DNA of 47,934 nucleotides from Chloroflexota bacterium. Its GTDB lineage: Bacteria > Chloroflexota > Limnocylindria > Limnocylindrales > CSP1-4. Both the position numbers and the translations under genes were made by a program. The notes beneath the pieces were generated by a model. The model did no database searches, was not told the origin of the DNA, and saw only the letters and a program-made list of their open reading frames with translations. Shown one piece after another: positions 8,934 to 17,313 of this stretch (position 1 is its first letter; each line of letters begins with the position of its first letter). The stretch lies in NCBI GenBank assembly GCA_015478725.1, contig JADMIG010000021.1, positions 1 to 47,934 on the forward strand, written 5' to 3'.

Positions 8934-8961
8934 ACGCTACTTCGTTTCTTTGCATTGTCAA
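8934..8961 (-). promoter_or_regulatory. Candidate sigma-70 promoter of acs-satP
   Basis: On the minus strand TTGACA (8961-8956) and TAGCGT (8939-8934) are 16 bases apart, about 120 bases upstream of the acs start, within an AT-rich patch of the 279-base divergent intergenic region 8814-9092. No operator was recognised. Confidence 0.45.
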
Positions 8962-9078
8962 GCACCCATCCACATCCGCGTCGTCGCGCCGGTGTCGCGA
9001 ACCCGTGGCGGGCTCTCGGACTCGGTTCGCAGCGCGGCGTGTGTGGCCACGAAAATGCCTCTCTGGCTCTGTCGGCGG

Positions 9079-9084
9079 TATCAT
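9079..9084 (+). promoter_or_regulatory. -10 element of a probable leaderless promoter
   Basis: TATCAT in the context GCGGTATCAT lies eight bases before the ATG at 9093. There is no Shine-Dalgarno in between. Confidence 0.5.
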
Positions 9085-9092
9085 CCGCCCAC

Positions 9093-10430
9093 ATGCTGCC
9101 GGCCTCTCGACCGACCCGCCCGGCCTCCGTTCCTTCCTCCGGAACCCGCCGTCGCGACCTCCGCCTTTGGCTCGCCGGGATCGCTGTCGTCGTCGTCGCC
9201 CTCGTCATCGGCCGCGGGGTCGGGATCGTCGGGAGCCCGGTCGCGGCGCCGTCCGCCGTCGCGTCGGGTGCCCCGGACCCCTCGGTCCCGGTGACGGCCG
9301 GAGGGGCCGTCCTGTCACCGACCGAGAGTCCCGGAGGCCCCGCCGTGCCCTCCGACGCGGCATCGGGTACGGCCTCTCCGCCGCCGGTCGCCGCGCCAAT
9401 CGCGTCCCCGACGGCGTCCCCGACCAACGTCTACGCGGGCACCGGCGTTGGGATGCTCTCGCCCGTCGTGGCGGCGTTCCCGCCGCGGGTCTACGTCCCC
9501 GACGAGGCGAGCGGCACGGTCAGTGTCATCGACCCACGGACGTACCGGATCGTCGCCCGCTACGCCGTCGGCGCGTCGCCAGAGCACATCACCCCCGACT
9601 GGGATCTCCGCCGGCTCTACGTGGAGTCGACGTTCTCCGGCCGCCTCGCGATCATCGATCCGGCCACCGGCCGGCTCATCGGCCGTCGTGATGTGCCCCC
9701 GCCGTACAACCTGTACTTCAGCCTCGATGGACGATGGGCCATCGATGTCGTCGACCGGAGCGGAGTCGGCGGCGAGTTTCGACGATCGGCCCAGCTCTAC
9801 TTCTACGACCGCCGAACGTGGCGGCTCAAGAAGGCACTGATCATTCCGTGGGCCGGTGCGGACCACCTCGACTTCACCGCCGACGGGCGGTACGCGATTC
9901 TCAGCACCGAGTACTCCGGCTTCCTCGTCAAGGTCGATGTCGAGCGGATGACGGTCGTGACCGCCCTCTTCCTCGGCGGCAGCCCGACGGACGTCCGGCT
10001 CGCCCCGGACGGTCGCGTCGTCTACGTCGCGAACCAGGGCCGCAACGGCGTGTCGATCGTCGACCCGGCGACGATGCGCCAGGTCGCTTTCGTCCCGACC
10101 GGCCGCGGTGCCCACGGCCTCGCGATCAGTCGCGATGCCCGCTCGCTGTATGTCACGAACCGTCTGGCAGGGACACTATCCGTCATCGACTTCGCGACGC
10201 GGCGGGTCGTCTCCAGCTGGCGGATCGGGGGTAGCCCGGACATGATCTCCGTCTCACCGGACGGGACGCGGCTGTGGATCTCGAATCGCTTCAGCGGGAC
10301 GGTGTCCGTGGTCGATCCGCGAACGGGTCGGGTCGTGAGGACGATCCGGACCGGTGGTCGCCCGCACGGTCTCATGTACTACCCGCAGCCGGGCAGCCTG
10401 TCACTCGGGCACAACGGCAACAACCGCTGA
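9093..10430 (+). CDS. YVTN-family beta-propeller repeat protein, secreted or membrane-anchored
   Basis: 445 residues. A basic N-terminus and one hydrophobic segment (about 25-45) precede a Ser/Ala/Pro-rich linker (about 50-120). A beta-propeller of about seven blades follows, with repeats in the pattern VYVxxxxSGTVSVIDPxTxxVV, for example VYVPDEASGTVSVIDP, VYVANQGRNGVSIVDP and LWISNRFSGTVSVVDP. Such proteins are usually extracytoplasmic scaffolds, and the ligand cannot be read from the sequence. The open frame extends far upstream across the antisense of acs, but the real start is taken as ATG 9093, eight bases after a -10-like hexamer. Its 3' end overlaps the convergent PPOX gene by 30 bases. 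Confidence 0.85.
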   Translation: MLPASRPTRPASVPSSGTRRRDLRLWLAGIAVVVVALVIGRGVGIVGSPVAAPSAVASGAPDPSVPVTAGGAVLSPTESPGGPAVPSDAASGTASPPPVAAPIASPTASPTNVYAGTGVGMLSPVVAAFPPRVYVPDEASGTVSVIDPRTYRIVARYAVGASPEHITPDWDLRRLYVESTFSGRLAIIDPATGRLIGRRDVPPPYNLYFSLDGRWAIDVVDRSGVGGEFRRSAQLYFYDRRTWRLKKALIIPWAGADHLDFTADGRYAILSTEYSGFLVKVDVERMTVVTALFLGGSPTDVRLAPDGRVVYVANQGRNGVSIVDPATMRQVAFVPTGRGAHGLAISRDARSLYVTNRLAGTLSVIDFATRRVVSSWRIGGSPDMISVSPDGTRLWISNRFSGTVSVVDPRTGRVVRTIRTGGRPHGLMYYPQPGSLSLGHNGNNR

Positions 10431-10868
10431 GGCCGACCACCACACCGCCCGCGTCGGTCTGAGACGGATGAGCGGGCAGACTTCGAGGGCGTGGGTTCGG
10501 TACTGCCGATACCTCGATCGCAGGGCGCCGACCGCCCGCGCGTGCTCGGGGCCGCCGGGCTCGAGGAGGCTCGCGGTCGCCTCGACGCGGAGCCAGGCGA
10601 GCGAGGCCCAATCCTCGTCCCAGCGGTCGACGAGGAGGCTCACCTCCGGCCGGGCGAGGAGGTCACGCACCCGCGCGAGCCCGTGGGGATCTGAGCCCCG
10701 TTTCGGCTTCTCGTCGAGCGGCGAATAGAGGACGCCGCCGTCGCCAGCATCGACGATGGCGAAACAGATCGGTACCTGCCTTGGCATACCGCTCGGCGCG
10801 ATCGTCGCAAGGATCGCGCGGCGCGTTGCGGCGAGGAACGCGATGTGGTCCGCAGGGAGGATCGGCAC
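10401..10868 (-). CDS. PPOX-class flavin/F420-dependent protein (pyridoxamine-phosphate-oxidase fold)
   Basis: 155 residues with a split beta-barrel fold. The N-terminal HIAFLAATRRAILATIAPSGMPRQVPICFAI is the typical start of small PPOX proteins that bind F420, FMN or haem. SPLDEKPKRGSDPHGLARVRDLLARPEV follows in the position of the cofactor-binding loop, and WASLAWLRVEATA is the dimer strand. It resembles the actinobacterial TIGR03668 group of F420-dependent proteins, but the cofactor is not decided by sequence reading. The start is GTG (10868) with a TACGAT hexamer nine bases upstream and no Shine-Dalgarno. It is divergent from the ABC transporter promoter. Confidence 0.82.
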   Translation of the reverse strand: MPILPADHIAFLAATRRAILATIAPSGMPRQVPICFAIVDAGDGGVLYSPLDEKPKRGSDPHGLARVRDLLARPEVSLLVDRWDEDWASLAWLRVEATASLLEPGGPEHARAVGALRSRYRQYRTHALEVCPLIRLRPTRAVWWSASAVVAVVPE

Positions 10869-10893
10869 GGTCCGCCGATCGTACTCGAACGGC

Positions 10894-10922
10894 TTGACAC
10901 CGCCGCCCCCATCCTCTACGGT
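10894..10922 (+). promoter_or_regulatory. Sigma-70 promoter of the ABC transporter operon
   Basis: TTGACA (10894-10899) and TACGGT (10917-10922) are separated by 17 bases, a near-ideal arrangement. The predicted start near 10930 leaves a leader of about 100 bases before the first permease gene. Confidence 0.6.
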
Positions 10923-10954
10923 GCGGAACTATCGTGGAAACACCTGTTACTATG

Positions 10955-10971
10955 CTACACTCGACGTGTAG
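10955..10971. promoter_or_regulatory. Inverted repeat in the ABC operon leader, possible operator
   Basis: CTACAC and GTGTAG are perfect inverted arms with a five-base spacer, about 30-45 bases after the predicted promoter. It could be a repressor site or an RNA hairpin. No regulator gene is adjacent. Confidence 0.35.
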
Positions 10972-11031
10972 GTCTCCGCGTTCATTGACCGGCATCGCGT
11001 GCCGTGGCGAGTTTGGCCCGGCGGATCGGGG

Positions 11032-11982
11032 ATGGCCGCTGCCGGGAGAGCACGGGTGACAGGCACCACGCCCGTCGGGTCGGTCGCCTTCGGCGCACCC
11101 GGCCTCCCCGAGTTCCGGAGCACACGCCGGATCTATCTCGACATCTTCCGACGTCGGATCATCGTGAAGTTCGCGCTCACGGTCATCCTCTGGGCGATCG
11201 TCGCCTTCATCTCCCTGCCGCTCCTGTGGGCCGTCCTCACGTCCCTCAAGCCGGACCCGGAGACGATGCATTACCCGCCGACGCTCCTCCCCGCAGCGGC
11301 GACCCTCAACAACTACATCCTGCTCTTCCAAGTCCTGCCGTTCGCCCGGTACTTCCTCAACACCGTCCTCATCGCGGGCGCGACCTCGGTCGCGACGATC
11401 GTCCTCTCAACGCTCGCGGCCTACGCGATGGCCAGGTTCCGCAATCGGGTCGCCGATTTCGGCGGCCTCGTCGGGCTCGTCGCGTACATGCTGCCGGGCA
11501 TCCTCGTCGTGGTGCCGGTCTTCACGGTGGCCCACGCGCTCAACGCGCTCGACTCGCCCGTCGCCCTCACCGTCCTCTACATCGCGTACTTCGTGCCCTT
11601 CGGGGTCTGGCAGCTCCGGTCGTATTTCGCCGGCCTCCCGCGCGACCTCGAGGACGCCTCGATGGTCGACGGGGCGAGCCGCTTCGAGGCGTTCTACATG
11701 GTGGTCCTGCCGCAGGCCCTGCCAGGGATCATCGCGACCGGGATCTTCACCTTCGCCGTGGCATGGAACGAGTACCTCTTCGCCTCGCTTCTCCTGTACA
11801 CACCGTCGAACCAGACGCTCAGCGCCGGCCTCGCCACCGTGCTGGTCGGGCAGCTGAACCTCTATTCGTGGGGGATCCTCATGGCCGGCTCGACGCTCAT
11901 GACGCTACCCGTCCTGATCGTCTTCATGTTCGTGCAGCGCCAGCTCGTGGCCGGGTTCAGCAGCGGCGCTGTCAAGGGGTAG
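11032..11982 (+). CDS. ABC transporter permease, MalG/CUT1 type
   Basis: About 316 residues with six transmembrane helices after a basic cytoplasmic N-terminus. The EAA loop, which docks on the ATPase, is visible as DASMVDGASRFEAFYMVVLPQ. The SLKPDPE segment following the first helix is typical of carbohydrate-type MalG subunits. It is the first gene of a five-gene unit: permease, binding protein, permease, MmgE/PrpD, ATPase. ATG 11032 was chosen. GTG 10999 and GTG 11056 are possible alternatives, none with a strong ribosome site. Confidence 0.9.
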   Translation: MAAAGRARVTGTTPVGSVAFGAPGLPEFRSTRRIYLDIFRRRIIVKFALTVILWAIVAFISLPLLWAVLTSLKPDPETMHYPPTLLPAAATLNNYILLFQVLPFARYFLNTVLIAGATSVATIVLSTLAAYAMARFRNRVADFGGLVGLVAYMLPGILVVVPVFTVAHALNALDSPVALTVLYIAYFVPFGVWQLRSYFAGLPRDLEDASMVDGASRFEAFYMVVLPQALPGIIATGIFTFAVAWNEYLFASLLLYTPSNQTLSAGLATVLVGQLNLYSWGILMAGSTLMTLPVLIVFMFVQRQLVAGFSSGAVKG

Positions 11983-12007
11983 GAAGCGAATGAGCGAGGA
12001 GGGCTCG

Positions 12008-13453
12008 ATGGACAACGATCAGGGCCGTGAACGCCACGTACCGGCGATCCTGGACCGGCGTCTCAGCCGGCGGCAGGTCCTCGGCGCCGGCGCTGCGGCG
12101 GCAGGAGCGGCGTTCCTCGCCGCGTGCTCGACGAGCTCGTCCGCCTCGCAGGCTCCGGCGGGCAGCGCCGGCGCGAGCGCGGGGGGCGGGTTCAACCTCA
12201 TCAACTTCTTCACGACAGAGGACGACCCGGCCACGCAGGCCGTCGTCACCGCGGCGGCAGAGGCGTTCTCCGGGAAGAACCCGGGTACCGAGATCACTCA
12301 GATCCTCATGAGCAACGCCGACCGCGATCAGCGGATCCTCACCGGCCTCAGCGTCGGCCAGGATCTCGGCCTGTTCGAGTGCGGCGCACCGTACCGCGGC
12401 CAGTTCATCGACGCGGGCTACCTCTATCCGCTCGACGACCTCATCGCGCAGGTCGGCGCGGACCAGTTCCCGGCCGGCACGCGGTCCATCGTCAACGGCC
12501 ACGACTACGTCTTTCCGTACGGCGGCGGACCGATCAGTGCCTGGTCGCGATCCGACCGGGTGCCGACCCAGCCCACGAGCTACGCGGACCTCAAGGGCAT
12601 CGCCCAGCAGAACACGGGCGGCGGCAAGTACGGTCTCGCCCTCGCGTCCGGCGGATTCGGTCCCTTCGACTACGTCTTTCCGCCGATGGTCTGGGCCAAT
12701 GGCGGCGACTACTTCGACCCACAGGGCAACGTCGTCTTCGACTCACCGCAGGTCGGGCAGGCGATCCAGGACTACGTGGACCTGCTCGCCTTTGCCCCGT
12801 CAGGGAACACGAACTGGACGTTCTACTCGCTCATCGACGCGTATCTCAGCGAGCGCGTCGCGATGTCGTTCTATCCGGGTCGGCTCGGCACGAGCATCCC
12901 CGGCAAGGCCCCCCAGCTCGAATCGATCACCCAGGTCGAGCCGACGCCGTTCGGGCCGGTGGACGTCCACGAGTGGCGCTGGAGCTATCTCGCCATCGAT
13001 GCCAAGACGAAGAACCCGGATCTCGCCAAGGCGTTTATCAAGTTCCTGCTCACGGACAAGAACGGCGTCGCCTACGCGAACAGCGTGCCGGGTCAGCTCA
13101 TCCCCGCCGTCAAGAGCGTCCGCGATGCGGCCCTCGGGGACACGTCCAATGCGTACGTCCAGAAGCACAAGGACTGGCTGACGACCCTGTACGGCCAGAT
13201 CGACAAGTCCACCGACATCAGCGGCGCGATGGGCGTCATGTCGACCGGTCAGCTCAAGCTGTACAACGGGCTGCCGGCGCCGTGGGCGGCGACCGCCTGG
13301 GGCATCAATCCAGTGGACATGCAGATGATGCAGAAGATCGTCCTCGAGAAGATGTCCGTGAAGGACGGCCAGGCCTGGGCGGTGAGCCAGTACAAGGGCA
13401 TCGTCGCCGACTACAAGACCAAGCATCCGAACTGGAAGCCGTACTCCGGCTAG
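12008..13453 (+). CDS. ABC transporter substrate-binding lipoprotein (family 1, Tat-exported)
   Basis: About 481 residues. The signal is a twin-arginine type, SRRQVLG at residues 20-26, ending in a lipobox LAAC with Cys40, so the protein is exported folded and lipid-anchored outside the membrane. The mature part has the layout of MalE-type (cluster 1) sugar-binding proteins, including a segment near FPYGGGPISAW and the C-terminal KAFIKFLLTDKNGVAYAN. A polyol, oligosaccharide or organic acid cannot be distinguished. The ATG at 12008 has GAGGAGGG five bases upstream and was preferred to ATG 11990. A very stable hairpin follows the stop codon, as is common after binding-protein genes. Confidence 0.92.
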   Translation: MDNDQGRERHVPAILDRRLSRRQVLGAGAAAAGAAFLAACSTSSSASQAPAGSAGASAGGGFNLINFFTTEDDPATQAVVTAAAEAFSGKNPGTEITQILMSNADRDQRILTGLSVGQDLGLFECGAPYRGQFIDAGYLYPLDDLIAQVGADQFPAGTRSIVNGHDYVFPYGGGPISAWSRSDRVPTQPTSYADLKGIAQQNTGGGKYGLALASGGFGPFDYVFPPMVWANGGDYFDPQGNVVFDSPQVGQAIQDYVDLLAFAPSGNTNWTFYSLIDAYLSERVAMSFYPGRLGTSIPGKAPQLESITQVEPTPFGPVDVHEWRWSYLAIDAKTKNPDLAKAFIKFLLTDKNGVAYANSVPGQLIPAVKSVRDAALGDTSNAYVQKHKDWLTTLYGQIDKSTDISGAMGVMSTGQLKLYNGLPAPWAATAWGINPVDMQMMQKIVLEKMSVKDGQAWAVSQYKGIVADYKTKHPNWKPYSG

Positions 13454-13465
13454 ATCCGATCCGAA

Positions 13466-13494
13466 GGCGCGCCGTCGCCTCGCGACGGCGCGCC
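13466..13494 (+). terminator. Stable hairpin after the binding-protein gene (attenuator or mRNA-stabilising)
   Basis: A perfect 13-bp stem (GGCGCGCCGTCGC, 13466-13478, with 13482-13494) around a three-base loop CTC, 12 bases after the stop. It sits in the only sizeable gap of the operon, ahead of the second permease. Such hairpins let binding proteins be made in excess over membrane subunits. That use here is inferred. Confidence 0.6.
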
Positions 13495-13568
13495 ACGACG
13501 GCTCGACCCGCAGGGCCGCCCGAGGAGGAGTCCATCGTGTCCGCGTGCGTCGCTCCGGCTGATCGATC

Positions 13569-14537
13569 GTGACGAGCAGCCCTGCGCCCATCGCGAAGAA
13601 GAAGGTCCGCTGGCGGACGACCCGCCGCGGCTACCCATTCCCGCGGCTCGGCCTCCATATCTCGGACTCGCGGCTCGCCCTGGTGCTCATGCTGCCGGCG
13701 CTCGTCCTCATGCTCGTCTACGTCGCGTATCCCCTCTGGAGCGTCGTTACGAGCGCATTCCAGCAGTGGGCGACGCTCAACGGGCCCGGGACCTTCGTCG
13801 GCCTCGACAACTTCGCCTGGCTGCTCGCGGGCGGCCAGTTCCTGCAGGCATTCGGGCACTCGCTGTACTACACGATCGGCAACATCGTCGCCCAGACGCT
13901 GCTCGGGTTCGCGATCGCCCTGCTCCTCCACCAGTCGCTGCCGGGCCGGAACATCGCCCGCGGCGCGATCCTCTTCCCGTTCATCGTGCCGGCGGTCGTG
14001 GCGGCCCTCATCTGGGGCTACCTGCTCAACGACCTGACCGGCGTCGTCAACTACGTCCTCATCTCGCTCCACATCATCGACCAGCCGCTCGGCCTGCTCT
14101 CCGACCCGGGTGGTGCGATGAACACGGTCATCGCGATCTCCGTCTGGAAGTACATGCCGTTCATGATCATCCTGTTCCTTGCCCGGCTCCAGACCGTACC
14201 GGTCGATCTGACGGAGGCGGCCCGCTCCGACGGTGCGAGTCCGATGCAGGTCCTTCGCTTCGTCATCATCCCGTGGATGACGCCGGTCATCATCGTCGCC
14301 GTCATGCTCCGGACGATCTGGAGCTTCAACGAGTTCGACATCCCGTTCCTCATGACCCAGGGTGGTCCCGACCAGAGCACGATGATGCTGCCGGTCCTCA
14401 TCCGGCAGCTCCTCATCGACAACCTCGACCTCGGGAGGGCGGCGGCCGTCTCGGTCGTCATGATCCTGCTCCTCGCGATCTCGGGGGGCGTCTATGCGTA
14501 CCTGTTCCGCCGCGGAGAGCGAATCCTCGATGAGTGA
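13569..14537 (+). CDS. ABC transporter permease, MalF/CUT1 type
   Basis: 322 residues with six transmembrane helices. After a basic N-terminus the first helix reads LALVLMLPALVLMLVYVAYPLW, and VVTSAFQQW follows it as in MalF/UgpA proteins. The EAA loop is DLTEAARSDGASPMQVLRFVIIPW. The start is GTG. The last eight bases overlap the MmgE/PrpD start (ATGAGTGA), so translation of the next gene is probably coupled. It forms the transmembrane heterodimer with the MalG-type permease upstream. Confidence 0.92.
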   Translation: MTSSPAPIAKKKVRWRTTRRGYPFPRLGLHISDSRLALVLMLPALVLMLVYVAYPLWSVVTSAFQQWATLNGPGTFVGLDNFAWLLAGGQFLQAFGHSLYYTIGNIVAQTLLGFAIALLLHQSLPGRNIARGAILFPFIVPAVVAALIWGYLLNDLTGVVNYVLISLHIIDQPLGLLSDPGGAMNTVIAISVWKYMPFMIILFLARLQTVPVDLTEAARSDGASPMQVLRFVIIPWMTPVIIVAVMLRTIWSFNEFDIPFLMTQGGPDQSTMMLPVLIRQLLIDNLDLGRAAAVSVVMILLLAISGGVYAYLFRRGERILDE

Positions 14538-16017
14538 CCTCGCGACCAGCCGACCCGACGCCACCACTCCACGCCCCGCACCCGATCGCGCGTCACACGA
14601 CGCGACAGGTGCGCCGCTCGAGCCCGGCCCGACCGCCGAGGTCGTCCGCTTTGTCGCCGACCTCCGGTTCGACGATCTCTCGCCGGAGATCCGGGCCGTG
14701 GCCCGGCGCCATATCCTCGACAGCCTGGCGGTCATGGTCGCCGGGCACCTCGAGGAGGGGACCGGTCTCGCCCTCCGCCGTGCCGTCGCCTATCGGGGAG
14801 TGGAGGAGGCCGCGGTCGTCGGGACCGCCCACCGGCTACCGGCGCCGCTGGCCGCGTTCGTCAACTCGTTCAGCGGCCACGCCCTCGACTACGACGACAC
14901 GCAGCTCGCGACCCGGCCCGAGTCCGTCTACGGGCTTCTCACCCACCCTTCCGTCCCGGTCCTCGGCGCCGTCCTTGCGGTGGGGGAGACGGCCGACGCT
15001 GACGGCCGGGCGCTCCTGACCGCGTTCGTCGCGGGGACGGAGGCGGAATGTCGCATCTCGGATGCGTCGAATCCGGCCCACTACCAGCGCGGCCTTCATT
15101 CGTCCGGCACGGTCGGCACGATCGGCGCGGCGCTCGGGTCGGCGAATCTGCTCGGGCTTGACGACGAGGCCACGACGCGCGCGACGTCCATCGCGGCGAG
15201 TCAGGCGGCCGGCCTCCGCGAGAATTTCGGGACGATGACGAAGCCGCTCCACGTGGGGCGTGCTGCGCAGCACGGCCTCGAGGCGACGCTCCTCGCCCGG
15301 GACGGGTTCACCGCCGCGGCCGGGATCCTGGAGGCGCCGCGCGGCTTCTTCTCGGCGATGGGCGGGACCCCCGCCCTGGAGCTCATCCACGGTCGTCTCG
15401 GCGACCCGTGGTTCTACCTCCATCCGGGTGTTTCCATCAAACCGCATCCGGGCGGCTCGCTCACGCACCCCGCGATGGCGGTCATGAGCGACCTCATCGC
15501 GCGCCACGACCTCGCCCCGGAGGCGGTCGAGTGGGTTCGGGTCGGGACGAACGCGAACATGCCGAACGCCCTCATCCACCATCGGCCGTGGACCGCCCTC
15601 GAGGCGAAGTTCAGCATGGAATTCAGCATGGCGATCCTCCTCCTCCGGCGTCGGGCGGGCATCGCCGAGTACCGCGACGAGGTCGTCCGGGAACCCGACG
15701 TGCAGACGATGATCGGCCGCGTCTCGATGGAGGTGGATCCGGTCTGCGAGGCGGCCGGCTACGCGCGGATGCTCAGCCGGATCACGATCGGCCTGAAGGA
15801 CGGTCGCGAGCTGTTCGCGGAGGGCGACCTCGGTGTCGGTCATCCGGCGAACCCCATGTCCGCCGAGGTGTTCGATGCAAAGGTCCGCGAGTGCCTCGAA
15901 ACGGCTCTCGAGCCGGCCGCGGCCGCGCGAGTCATCGAGCTCGTCGATGGGATCGAGGCGTTGCCGAGCGTCCGCGACCTGATCGCCGCACTCCAGCCGA
16001 CCTCCGGACGGTCCTGA
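14530..16017 (+). CDS. MmgE/PrpD-family protein embedded in the ABC operon
   Basis: 495 residues. Known MmgE/PrpD members include 2-methylcitrate dehydratase, cis-aconitate decarboxylase and iminodisuccinate epimerase. They act on di- and tricarboxylates without metal or cofactor. Seen here: the N-terminal all-helical entry ARRHILDSLAVMVAGH, the HALDYDDT segment with the conserved Asp-Asp, and LRENFGTMTKPLHVGRAAQ with the conserved K-x-H-x-G-x-A core. The first about 30 residues are a low-complexity extension. It starts inside the MalF-type gene and ends two bases before the ATPase gene. This suggests that the imported substrate, or a product of it, is a carboxylate acted on by this enzyme. 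The exact reaction is not evident. Confidence 0.9.
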   Translation: MSDLATSRPDATTPRPAPDRASHDATGAPLEPGPTAEVVRFVADLRFDDLSPEIRAVARRHILDSLAVMVAGHLEEGTGLALRRAVAYRGVEEAAVVGTAHRLPAPLAAFVNSFSGHALDYDDTQLATRPESVYGLLTHPSVPVLGAVLAVGETADADGRALLTAFVAGTEAECRISDASNPAHYQRGLHSSGTVGTIGAALGSANLLGLDDEATTRATSIAASQAAGLRENFGTMTKPLHVGRAAQHGLEATLLARDGFTAAAGILEAPRGFFSAMGGTPALELIHGRLGDPWFYLHPGVSIKPHPGGSLTHPAMAVMSDLIARHDLAPEAVEWVRVGTNANMPNALIHHRPWTALEAKFSMEFSMAILLLRRRAGIAEYRDEVVREPDVQTMIGRVSMEVDPVCEAAGYARMLSRITIGLKDGRELFAEGDLGVGHPANPMSAEVFDAKVRECLETALEPAAAARVIELVDGIEALPSVRDLIAALQPTSGRS

Positions 16018-16019
16018 CC

Positions 16020-17144
16020 GTGGCCCAGGTCCGACTCGAGGGGCTCGGGAAGCGCTTCGATCGCCGGCGGGCCGGCATCGAGGCGGTCGCCGCGCTCGAG
16101 CCCACCGACCTGACGATCGACGACGGGCGCTTCGTCGTGTTCGTCGGCCCGTCCGGATCCGGCAAGACGACCGCGCTCAGGATCATCGCCGGGCTGGAGC
16201 CGCCGACGACCGGGCGAGTCTTCATCGGCGACCGCGATGTGACGATGCTGCCGCCCCGCGAGCGCGATGTGGCGATGGTCTTCCAGTCCTATGCGCTGTT
16301 TCCCCATCTCACCGTCTTCGAGAACCTCGCCTTCGGCCTGCGGCTCGCCGGCCTCCGACCGCCGGAGATCCGGGAACGAGTCGCCGCGGCCGCGGAAGAG
16401 CTCGAACTCGAACCGCTCCTCAGCCGGTTCCCCCGTCAGCTGTCCGGGGGTCAGCGGCAGCGCGTCGCGGTGGGACGGGCGATCGTCCGGCAGCCCCAGG
16501 TCTACCTCATGGACGAGCCCCTCTCGAACCTTGACGCGAAGCTCCGGGCACAGACGCGGGTGGGATTCCGTCGCCTCCACGAGCGACACCACACGACGAC
16601 GATCTACGTGACCCACGACCAGACGGAGGCGATGACGCTTGGCGAGACGATCGTCGTCCTCCACGACGGCGTCATCCAGCAGGTGGCGACGCCGGAGGAG
16701 CTGTATCGCCATCCGCGGAACGCCTTCGTCGCCCGGTTCATCGGCAGCCCGCCGATGAACCTCCTCGAGGTGGAGGTGCGGGACGGCGCGACCGGTCCGG
16801 CCTTCGCCAGCGATCAGATCGATCTGCCGGTACCCACGGGCCGACGGTCGGCCCTTGCCTCTGGTGGTGCGCGCCGGCTCCTGCTCGGCGTCCGACCGGA
16901 GGACCTCCACCTCGACGCCGGCTCGAACGGCGACCGGAGCGTCGTCCGCGGCCAGACGGACTTCATCGAGTACCTCGGTCCGAGCACGCTCGTCCACGTC
17001 CGGGTGGGCGGCCAGGAACTCGTCGGCAAATTCGCCGGCGAGCCATTCTTCACGCCCGGTTCACCGCTGTCACTGCACCTCGACCTCGCCAACGTGCAGC
17101 TCTTCGACCCGGGCACCGGGCTCAACCTCGACGCGAGCGCCTGA
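16020..17144 (+). CDS. ABC transporter ATP-binding subunit (MalK/UgpC type)
   Basis: 374 residues. It has Walker A GPSGSGKTTAL (about 46-56), a Q-loop in VFQSYALFPHLTV, the signature LSGGQRQRVAVGRAI, Walker B VYLMDEPLSNLD and H-loop VTHDQTEAM. A C-terminal TOBE/OB extension of about 130 residues is typical of cluster 1 importers. It energises the two permeases of this operon. The start is a GTG two bases after the MmgE/PrpD stop. The reading frame continues upstream but only as a shadow of that gene. No promoter of its own is seen. Confidence 0.95.
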   Translation: MAQVRLEGLGKRFDRRRAGIEAVAALEPTDLTIDDGRFVVFVGPSGSGKTTALRIIAGLEPPTTGRVFIGDRDVTMLPPRERDVAMVFQSYALFPHLTVFENLAFGLRLAGLRPPEIRERVAAAAEELELEPLLSRFPRQLSGGQRQRVAVGRAIVRQPQVYLMDEPLSNLDAKLRAQTRVGFRRLHERHHTTTIYVTHDQTEAMTLGETIVVLHDGVIQQVATPEELYRHPRNAFVARFIGSPPMNLLEVEVRDGATGPAFASDQIDLPVPTGRRSALASGGARRLLLGVRPEDLHLDAGSNGDRSVVRGQTDFIEYLGPSTLVHVRVGGQELVGKFAGEPFFTPGSPLSLHLDLANVQLFDPGTGLNLDASA

Positions 17145-17313
17145 GCGAGGGCGCGCGCCCCTGAGCGTGGTGATCCGGGCTCCGGTCGGCGGGAAGGTCC
17201 GGACCCACGCGGGAGCGCTCGCCCGAGCACGGGTGCGGCCGGAACATCCCTGCATCCGCGGACAATTCACCGATGAACGACTTCGTGCTGCGCTCGGCTG
17301 ATCCAGGGCCGGA

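Noticed and set aside
7185-9092. A 636-codon stretch open on the plus strand ahead of the beta-propeller gene
   Set aside because: It is the antisense of acs, whose minus-strand reading has all family motifs. The Asp/Val/Arg-rich plus-strand product has none, and such open frames are expected at this base composition.
10756-10971. Small plus-strand frame ahead of the ABC operon
   Set aside because: It is antisense to the PPOX gene and runs through the promoter. The product shows no sensible pattern.
17145-17313. Terminator after the ABC operon
   Set aside because: GGGCGCGCGCCC at 17149-17160 is a GC palindrome without a loop or T-run, too weak to call.
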